From assembly GCA_027450125.1 (NCBI GenBank), contig DAIDKG010000454.1, forward strand, positions 1 through 5,570: 5,570 nucleotides of DNA, read 5' to 3'. Below, piece after piece: positions 1 through 5,061 of the stretch (its first letter is position 1; each line of letters starts with the position of its first letter). This DNA comes from Bordetella sp. Its GTDB lineage: Bacteria > Pseudomonadota > Gammaproteobacteria > Burkholderiales > Burkholderiaceae_B. The notes under the pieces were generated by a model. The model saw only the letters and a program-made list of their open reading frames with translations. It made no database searches and was not told the origin of the DNA. The position numbers and the translations under genes are program-made.

Positions 1-1817
1 CGATCCATGCGCGCGTGCTCAAGAGCCGCGTGTTCGTGGCGCTGCACATGCATGCCGGCGACGGCAATGTGCACACCAACATCCCGGTCAATTCTGACGA
101 TTACGAGATGCTGCGCGAGGCCAACGAGACCGTGGCGCGCATCATGCAGGTGGCGCGCGATCTGGACGGCGTGATCTCGGGCGAACACGGCATCGGCCTG
201 ACCAAGTATGAATTCCTGACCGAGGCCGAGCTCAAGCCCTTCCAGGACTACAAGCGCCGCGTCGACCCCGCCGGGCATTTCAATGCCGGCAAGCTCATGC
301 CGGGCGCCGACCTGCGTCGCGCCTGGACGCCCAGCTTCAGCCTGATGGGCTACGAATCGCTCATCATGCAGCAGAGCGAGATCGGCCAGATCGCCGATTC
401 GGTCAAGAACTGCCTGCGCTGCGGCAAGTGCAAGCCGGTGTGCGCCACGCATGTGCCGCGCGCCAACCTGCTCTACTCGCCGCGCAACAAGATCCTGGCG
501 ACCTCGCTGCTGATCGAGGCCTTCCTGTACGAGGAGCAGACGCGCCGCGGCGTGAGCCTGAAGCACTGGGAGGAATTCGAGGACGTGGCCGACCACTGCA
601 CGGTCTGCCACAAGTGCCTGAACCCCTGCCCGGTGGACATCGATTTCGGCGACGTGTCGATGAACATGCGCTCGCTGCTGCGCCGCATGGGGCGCAAGTC
701 CTTCAACCCCGGCACGGCCGCGGCCATGTTCTTCCTCAACGCGAAGGACCCGGCCACCATCAACGCCACCCGCAAGGCCATGGTGGGCGTGGGCTACAAG
801 ATGCAGCGCGCGGCGCACGATTTCCTCAGCTCGTTCACGCGCAAGCAGACGGCGCACCCGCCGGCCACGGTGGGCAAGCCGCCCCTGCGCGAGCAGGTGG
901 TGCACTTCGTCAACAAGCGCATGCCGGGCGGCATGCCCAAGCAGACGGCGCGCAAGCTGCTGGACATCGAGGACGCGGACTACGTGCCCATCATCCGCGA
1001 TCCCAAGGCCACCACGGCCGACACGGAAGCGGTGTTCTATTTCCCCGGCTGCGGCTCGGAACGCCTGTTTTCGCAGGTCGGCCTGGCCACGCAGGCCATG
1101 CTGTGGCATGCGGGCGTGCAGACGGTGCTGCCGCCGGGGTACCTGTGCTGCGGCTACCCGCAGCGCAGCAACGGCATGAGCGACAAGGCCGAGAAGATCA
1201 TCACCGACAACCGGGTGCTGTTCCACCGCGTGGCCAACACGCTCAACTACCTGGACATCAAGACGGTGGTGGTCAGTTGCGGCACGTGCTACGACCAGCT
1301 CGCCGGCTACGAGTTCGACAAGATCTTCCCGGGCTGCCGCCTGATCGACATCCACGAATACCTGCTGGAAAAAGGCATCAAGCTCGACGGCGCGACGGGG
1401 CGCAAGTACATGTACCACGACCCCTGCCATTCGCCCATGAAGCTGCAGGACCCGATGAAGACGGTCAAGGCGCTGGTGGGCGATGGCGCGATCAAGAGCG
1501 ATCGTTGCTGCGGCGAGTCGGGAACGCTGGCGGTGACGCGGCCGGACATTTCCACCCAGGTGCGCTTTCGCAAGCAGGAAGAGTTGCTCAAGGGCATGGA
1601 AAAGCTGGGCGCGCCCGTCGGTTCGGACGCGGATCCGGTCAAGGTGCTGACTTCCTGCCCGTCGTGCCTGCAAGGCCTGTCGCGCTACGAGGAAGACACC
1701 GGTGCCCAGGCCGATTACATCGTGGTCGAGATGGCCCGCCACATCCTGGGCGAGTCGTGGATGCAGGACTACGTGCAGCAGGCGAACTCGGGCGGGATCG
1801 AGAGGGTGCTCGTCTGA
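1..1817 (+). CDS. FAD-linked oxidoreductase with Fe-S and CCG domains (GlcD-GlcF-like fusion), C-terminal part
   Basis: The 5' end lies outside the window: the frame is open from base 3 with no start context, so the GTG at 15 is not a real start. What remains is about 604 codons. Domains in order: the end of an FAD-oxidase C domain (HAGDGNVH at about 57-80, GEHGIG at about 180-197, then the NAGKLMPG end); two 4Fe-4S motifs of form CxxCxxCxxxC (codons at 411-443 and 597-629); a linker of about 135 residues that resembles the DUF3400 region of such proteins; and two CCG domains (PGCG at 1044-1055, CCGYP from 1146, CGTC at 1278-1289; DPCH from 1419, CCGESG from 1506, CPSC from 1656). By family, FAD-oxidase C plus GlcF-like CCG domains oxidise a 2-hydroxyacid such as D-lactate or glycolate and pass electrons through Fe-S centres, probably to the respiratory chain at the inner membrane. 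The fused form, usually well over 1000 residues, is typical of Burkholderiales. The substrate is unknown. A 2-hydroxyacid dehydrogenase follows 23 bases downstream. Confidence 0.9.
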   Translation, partial: IHARVLKSRVFVALHMHAGDGNVHTNIPVNSDDYEMLREANETVARIMQVARDLDGVISGEHGIGLTKYEFLTEAELKPFQDYKRRVDPAGHFNAGKLMPGADLRRAWTPSFSLMGYESLIMQQSEIGQIADSVKNCLRCGKCKPVCATHVPRANLLYSPRNKILATSLLIEAFLYEEQTRRGVSLKHWEEFEDVADHCTVCHKCLNPCPVDIDFGDVSMNMRSLLRRMGRKSFNPGTAAAMFFLNAKDPATINATRKAMVGVGYKMQRAAHDFLSSFTRKQTAHPPATVGKPPLREQVVHFVNKRMPGGMPKQTARKLLDIEDADYVPIIRDPKATTADTEAVFYFPGCGSERLFSQVGLATQAMLWHAGVQTVLPPGYLCCGYPQRSNGMSDKAEKIITDNRVLFHRVANTLNYLDIKTVVVSCGTCYDQLAGYEFDKIFPGCRLIDIHEYLLEKGIKLDGATGRKYMYHDPCHSPMKLQDPMKTVKALVGDGAIKSDRCCGESGTLAVTRPDISTQVRFRKQEELLKGMEKLGAPVGSDADPVKVLTSCPSCLQGLSRYEEDTGAQADYIVVEMARHILGESWMQDYVQQANSGGIERVLV

Positions 1818-1840
1818 TTCGAACTTGACTGATTCTCGCC

Positions 1841-2803
1841 ATGCACAAGATCGTCTTTCTCGACCGCGCCACCCTTGCGCCGCACATCCGCCTGCGTCCG
1901 CCGGCTTTCGAACATGAACTGATCGAATACGAGCGCACGGTGCCGGATCAGGTCGCCGAGCGCATCCGGGGCGCTGACATCGTCATCACCAACAAAGTGC
2001 CCGTCGGCGAACAAGCCCTGGCGCTTGCGCCCGGCGTGCGCCTGATCGCGGTCGCCGCCACGGGCACGGACTGCGTCGACAAGGCGGCGTGCAAGACGCG
2101 CGGCGTGGTGGTGTCCAACATACGGGGCTACGCGGTCAATACCGTGCCCGAGCACACTTTCGCGCTCATCTTCGCCTTGCGCCGCAGCATCGTGGCCTAT
2201 CGCGAATCGGTGCTGGCGGGACGCTGGCAGGAGTCGGGGCAGTTCTGCTTTTTCGATCATCCCATCCGCGATCTGGCGGGCTCGCGCCTGGGCATCGTCG
2301 GCAGGGGCGTTCTGGGGCAGCGTGTCGCCGAGATCGCCAGGGCATTGGGCATGATCCCGCAGTTCGCGGCCCGCAAGGGCGCGAGCGGCGCAGACGCCGG
2401 GTACGTGCCGTGGGAGGAAATGCTCGCGACCAGCGACCTGATCACGCTGCACCTGCCGCTCACGGAGCAGTCGCGCGGCCTGATCGCCATGCCCGAATTG
2501 CGCAAGATGCAGCGCCGGCCGCTCATCATCAACACGGCCCGCGGCGGACTGGTCGACGAGGCCGATCTGGTCCGCGCGCTCGACGAAGGTCTCATCGCAG
2601 GCGCGGGGTTCGACGTCACCCAGGGCGAGCCGCCCGCGCCTGACCATCCCTTGATGCGGGCGGCGGCGCGGCCCAATCTGATCCTCACGCCGCACGTCGC
2701 GTGGGCGTCGGACCAGGCGCAGCAGGCGCTGGCCGATCAGCTGATCGGCAGTATCGAGAGTTTCGTGGCGGGCAAGCCGGTCAATGTCGTGGACGCGTAC
2801 TGA
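1841..2803 (+). CDS. D-2-hydroxyacid dehydrogenase, glycerate dehydrogenase/hydroxypyruvate reductase type
   Basis: A complete 320-residue protein, the usual length for this family. It reversibly reduces a 2-oxoacid (hydroxypyruvate or glyoxylate are the likeliest) to the D-2-hydroxyacid in the cytoplasm using NAD(P)H. The substrate-binding lobe shows ATGTDCVD at 73-80 and GYAVNTVPEHTFAL at 96-109. The Rossmann motif GRGVLG is at 154-159. The catalytic triad of the superfamily is complete: Arg234 in NTARGG, Glu263 in QGEPP and His285 in TPHVAW. The end of the second Rossmann strand reads AARKG (176-180) with no Asp, which usually argues against strict NADH use; NADPH preference is an inference. 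The ATG at 1841 gives the standard family N-terminus (MHKIVFLD), but no clear Shine-Dalgarno sequence precedes it, so translation may depend on the gene upstream. Likely operon with the FAD/Fe-S oxidoreductase 23 bases upstream. The symbol hprA/ghrA-like would be plausible but is not certain. Confidence 0.92.
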   Translation: MHKIVFLDRATLAPHIRLRPPAFEHELIEYERTVPDQVAERIRGADIVITNKVPVGEQALALAPGVRLIAVAATGTDCVDKAACKTRGVVVSNIRGYAVNTVPEHTFALIFALRRSIVAYRESVLAGRWQESGQFCFFDHPIRDLAGSRLGIVGRGVLGQRVAEIARALGMIPQFAARKGASGADAGYVPWEEMLATSDLITLHLPLTEQSRGLIAMPELRKMQRRPLIINTARGGLVDEADLVRALDEGLIAGAGFDVTQGEPPAPDHPLMRAAARPNLILTPHVAWASDQAQQALADQLIGSIESFVAGKPVNVVDAY

Positions 2804-2809
2804 CGCGGT

Positions 2810-3574
2810 TCAGACGGTCCGCACCGCGATGCCCGCGTCCTGCAATGCCTTGCGTATGGCCTGCGCGAAGACGAGTGCGTCGGGCTGGTCGCCGTGGATG
2901 CACAGGGTGTCGGGCTGCACCGGCACGCGGGTGCCGTCGGTGGCGATGACGACCTTCTCCTGAACCATGCGCAGGACCTGTTCGACCGATTTGCTCGCGT
3001 CGGTGATCATTGCGTCGGGCTGGCTGCGCGGCGTGAGCGTGCCGTCGGGCTGGTAGCTGCGGTCGCCGAAGACTTCCTGGGCCACGCGCAGGCCCACGGC
3101 GTGGGCCTCCTGGATCATGGCGCTGCCGGCCAGGCCGTAGAGGATCAGGTCGCCGTCGATGTCGCGCACCGCCTGGGCTATGGCACGCGCCAGCCGGGCG
3201 TCCTTGGCGGCCATGTTGTAGAGGGCGCCGTGCGCTTTCACGTGATGCAGCCTGCCGCCCTGGGAACGCGCCACCCCGGCCACGGCGCCCACCTGGTAGA
3301 CGGTGATGTCGTAGGCTTCCTGCGGCGAGATATGCATGTTGCGGCGGCCGAAGCCGGCCAGGTCCTGGAAGCTGGGATGCGCGCCCAGGGCCACGCCCTG
3401 CTTGATCGCGGCTGCCACGGTCTTGCGCAGCGTGGACGGGTCGCCGCCATGAAAGCCGCAGGCGATATTGGCCGAGCTGACGTAGCCGAGCACGGCCTCG
3501 TCATTGCCCATCTTCCATGCGCCGTAGCTTTCGCCCATGTCGCAGTTCAGGTCCAGGGTGGTTTGCGCTGCCAT
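2810..3574 (-). CDS. pxpA: 5-oxoprolinase subunit A (PxpA), LamB/YcsF family
   Basis: A complete 254-residue protein, matching the normal PxpA length of about 245-255. Diagnostic stretches are DLNCDMGESYG (8-18), ANIACGFHGGDP (35-46), LGAHPSFQDLAGFGRR (63-78), HVKAHGALYN (111-120), EVFGDRSYQPDGTL (167-180) and CIHGDQP (225-231). By family, PxpA works with PxpB and PxpC as an ATP-dependent cytoplasmic 5-oxoprolinase that opens 5-oxo-L-proline (pyroglutamate) to glutamate. I chose the ATG at 3574 because the conserved DLNCDMGE motif then begins at residue 8 as in relatives; a TTG at 3622 in frame would add 16 unconserved residues across an inverted-repeat region. Only a weak purine-rich RBS (AAAGACGAG) lies upstream. 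The gene is last in the minus-strand series, 81 bases after the lyase, and ends 6 bases from the convergent dehydrogenase stop. pxpB and pxpC are not in the window, so a complete complex cannot be shown here. Confidence 0.93.
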   Translation of the reverse strand: MAAQTTLDLNCDMGESYGAWKMGNDEAVLGYVSSANIACGFHGGDPSTLRKTVAAAIKQGVALGAHPSFQDLAGFGRRNMHISPQEAYDITVYQVGAVAGVARSQGGRLHHVKAHGALYNMAAKDARLARAIAQAVRDIDGDLILYGLAGSAMIQEAHAVGLRVAQEVFGDRSYQPDGTLTPRSQPDAMITDASKSVEQVLRMVQEKVVIATDGTRVPVQPDTLCIHGDQPDALVFAQAIRKALQDAGIAVRTV

Positions 3575-3601
3575 GTCCGTTCTCGTCTTTGAAGTCAGTG
3601 G

Positions 3602-3631
3602 AAAAAGGCGCGATCCGGGCAAGGGGATCGC
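3602..3631 (-). terminator. Terminator-like hairpin with T-tract between the lyase gene and pxpA
   Basis: Read on the minus strand, a perfect 7-base inverted repeat GCGATCC/GGATCGC (3625-3631 and 3610-3616) encloses an 8-base loop. Three bases further on comes TTTTT (plus-strand A's at 3602-3606). This resembles an intrinsic terminator or attenuator, although the stem is short and the T-tract is brief and offset. It lies 25 bases after the lyase stop codon and only 27 bases before the pxpA start, which leaves no room for a normal promoter after it. Partial read-through into pxpA is therefore likelier than complete termination. Confidence 0.45.
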
Positions 3632-3632
3632 T

Positions 3633-3649
3633 GGCGCTAATGTAGCGCC
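3633..3649 (-). repeat. Perfect 7-bp inverted repeat with 3-base loop after the lyase gene
   Basis: GGCGCTA (3633-3639) and TAGCGCC (3643-3649) form a perfect stem around a 3-base loop. It starts 6 bases after the lyase stop codon in the minus-strand transcript. No T-tract follows directly, so alone it is not a typical terminator. It could protect the 3' end of the leuCD-like/lyase message, or act together with the second hairpin that follows 1 base later. Being palindromic, it could also be a protein-binding site. Confidence 0.5.
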
Positions 3650-3655
3650 GCCGGC

Positions 3656-4540
3656 CTACTCGTAGCGCTTGCCCCGTTCCAGGAGTTCCGGCGTGCCGAT
3701 GACGGCGTTGATTCCGTCGAAATCCAGCATGCGGCCGCGCCAGGGCGCGGTGGTGCCGTGCTCGCGCAGGCTGGCATAGTAGCCCTGCAGCATGTGGGCC
3801 ACGGCGCGCAGGGTGCCGCCGGGGAAGATGACGATGCGAAAGCCGCGCTGGGCCAGGGCCTGGGCGCTTTCCACCGGCGTTTGTCCGCCCTCCACCATAT
3901 TGGCCAGCAGCGGGATGCGGGAGGCGAAGCGGGCGCAGGCCGCATCCATCTGCTCCGGCGTGAGCAGCGCTTCGACAAAGAGCGCATCCACGCCGCATTC
4001 CAGGTATTTTTCGCCGCGCTCGAGCGCCGCGTCCAGGCCTTCCACCGCGACCGCATCGGTGCGGGCCAGGATGAGCGTATCCGCGCTGTGCCGGGCATCG
4101 AGCGCGGCATGCAGCTTGCCGCACATCTCCCGGGCCGGGACCAGGGACTTGCCGGCCAGGTGGCCGCAGCGCTTGGGAAAGCCCTGGTCTTCGAGCTGGA
4201 TCATGGCGGCGCCCGCGCGCTCGAAGCCGCGCACCGTGCGCTGCACGTTCAGGGCGTTGCCGAAGCCGGTGTCGCCGTCCACGATGACGGGGCAATCGAC
4301 GCGGTCGGTGATGCGCGCCAGCGTGTCGGCGACCTCGGTAAAGGTGGTCAGGCCCACATCCGGGCGCCCCAGGGCGGAATAGGCGATAGAGGCCCCGGAG
4401 AGGTACACCGCGTCGTATCCCGCCTGCTGCGCGAGCAGCGCCGAGAGCGCGTCGTAGACTCCAGGCGCCAGCAGCGCCTGGCCGGCGGCGATCCGGTTCT
4501 TGAGTGATGTGGGCCGGCTAGCCTGGGGAGCGGTGGTCAT
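3656..4540 (-). CDS. Isocitrate lyase/PEP mutase-superfamily C-C lyase (2,3-dimethylmalate or methylisocitrate lyase-like)
   Basis: A complete 294-residue cytoplasmic (beta/alpha)8-barrel protein of the usual length for methylisocitrate-type lyases. It probably cleaves a 2-hydroxy di- or tricarboxylate to a 2-oxoacid (pyruvate or glyoxylate) plus a second acid, with Mg2+. Visible motifs are GVYDALSA (27-34), YLSGAS (46-51), metal-binding VDGDTGFG (87-94, Asp88 and Asp90), QLEDQ (115-119), the signature KRCGH (123-127) with catalytic Cys125, LARTDA (158-163) and NMVEGG (214-219). The Cys in KRCGH is kept in isocitrate, methylisocitrate and dimethylmalate lyases but is absent from PEP mutase and from non-lyase branches, so the common label carboxyvinyl-carboxyphosphonate phosphorylmutase is probably wrong here. 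IFPGGTLRA at 238-246 resembles the lyase branch. The ATG at 4540 overlaps the LeuD-like stop codon (ATGA), and GAAGG four bases upstream is a plausible RBS. Cotranscription with an aconitase-type hydratase favours a dimethylmalate-like or methylisocitrate-like substrate; which one is not decided by the sequence. Confidence 0.87.
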   Translation of the reverse strand: MTTAPQASRPTSLKNRIAAGQALLAPGVYDALSALLAQQAGYDAVYLSGASIAYSALGRPDVGLTTFTEVADTLARITDRVDCPVIVDGDTGFGNALNVQRTVRGFERAGAAMIQLEDQGFPKRCGHLAGKSLVPAREMCGKLHAALDARHSADTLILARTDAVAVEGLDAALERGEKYLECGVDALFVEALLTPEQMDAACARFASRIPLLANMVEGGQTPVESAQALAQRGFRIVIFPGGTLRAVAHMLQGYYASLREHGTTAPWRGRMLDFDGINAVIGTPELLERGKRYE

Positions 4541-5061
4541 GATGCCTTCATGGGGTGGCGCGCCAGCTCGCCCGTGGCGAGCCGGCGCTTGAGTTGGTTC
4601 AGGAGGCCGCCTGCGCGAACCATGTCCAGCAGGAAACCGGGTATCGGCTCGCAGGCCAGCGTGGTTCCGTCGGCGCGCACCACGGCGGGAGCGTCCGCCT
4701 CCAGGGTGATGGCGACGCGCTCGTTTTCCTCGAGTTCGTCGGCCCGATGGCAAGTGAGCAGGAGCAGCCCCACATTGAAAGCGTTGCGAAAGTACAGGCC
4801 GCTGTAGCTGGGCGCCACCACGGCGTGCAGGCCCAGCGCGACCAGCGCCGCCGCGGCCTGCTCGCGCGATGAGCCGATGCCGAAGTTCTCGCCCGCGGCC
4901 AGCACGTCGCCGGGCTGCACGCCTGCGGCGAAGTCCGGACGCGGACCGTGCAGGCAATGCCTGGCGATTTCGTCGATGCCGAACTTCATGTAGGCGCCGG
5001 GGGCGAGTTGGTCGGTGTCGACGTCACGGCCGACTTTCCAGACGCGATGCAGGTTTGTCAT
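4537..5061 (-). CDS. LeuD-like aconitase-family dehydratase small subunit (swivel domain)
   Basis: A complete 174-residue protein. This is shorter than enterobacterial LeuD (about 200) and close to the short type seen in archaeal isopropylmalate isomerase, homoaconitase and DmdB. It should form the mobile swivel domain of a heteromeric hydro-lyase with the LeuC-like subunit encoded just upstream, adding or removing water on a carboxylic acid. Motifs are GRDVDTDQL (11-19), the specificity loop PGAYMKFG (21-28), GENFGIGSSREQA (57-69) with the phosphate/carboxylate-binding SSRE type signature, and APSYSGLYFRNAFNVGLL (83-100). The usual His after SSRE is Gln68 here. The ATG at 5061 overlaps the LeuC-like stop (ATGA at 5058-5061); upstream in-frame codons lie inside the LeuC-like gene and have no family similarity. 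The stop also overlaps the lyase start. The tight coupling to a lyase argues for a catabolic dehydratase, not the leucine biosynthetic enzyme. Confidence 0.9.
   Translation of the reverse strand: MTNLHRVWKVGRDVDTDQLAPGAYMKFGIDEIARHCLHGPRPDFAAGVQPGDVLAAGENFGIGSSREQAAAALVALGLHAVVAPSYSGLYFRNAFNVGLLLLTCHRADELEENERVAITLEADAPAVVRADGTTLACEPIPGFLLDMVRAGGLLNQLKRRLATGELARHPMKAS

Noticed and set aside
428..1828. Second long plus-strand frame of 466 codons inside the FAD/Fe-S oxidoreductase
   Set aside because: It overlaps the oxidoreductase in a +1 frame and encodes an Arg/Gly/Ala/His-rich product with no motif, while the other frame carries all the Fe-S and CCG cysteines.
1814..1835. Direct repeat CTGATTC at 1814-1820 and 1829-1835 between the first two genes
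   Set aside because: A 7-base repeat spanning a stop codon is easily explained by chance and no further copies were seen.
1769..2695. Long minus-strand open frame of 308 codons opposite the dehydrogenase
   Set aside because: It lies antisense to a gene with a complete catalytic triad, its translation has no recognisable motif, and long antisense frames are expected in GC-rich DNA.
2804..2828. Inverted repeat CGCGGT/ACCGCG as a bidirectional terminator
   Set aside because: The stem is only 6 bp with a 13-base loop, overlaps pxpA coding sequence and has no T-tract on either side.
2894..3592. Plus-strand open frame of 232 codons opposite pxpA
   Set aside because: It is a shadow of the strongly conserved PxpA frame; the His/Gly/Ala-rich translation resembles no known family.
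3575..3622. In-frame TTG at 3622 as an upstream start for pxpA
   Set aside because: It would add 16 unconserved residues and start inside the terminator-like region; the ATG at 3574 places DLNCDMGE where the family has it.
3758..4507. Plus-strand open frame of 249 codons opposite the lyase
   Set aside because: It is antisense to a gene with clear lyase motifs and its own translation is low-complexity and unrecognisable.
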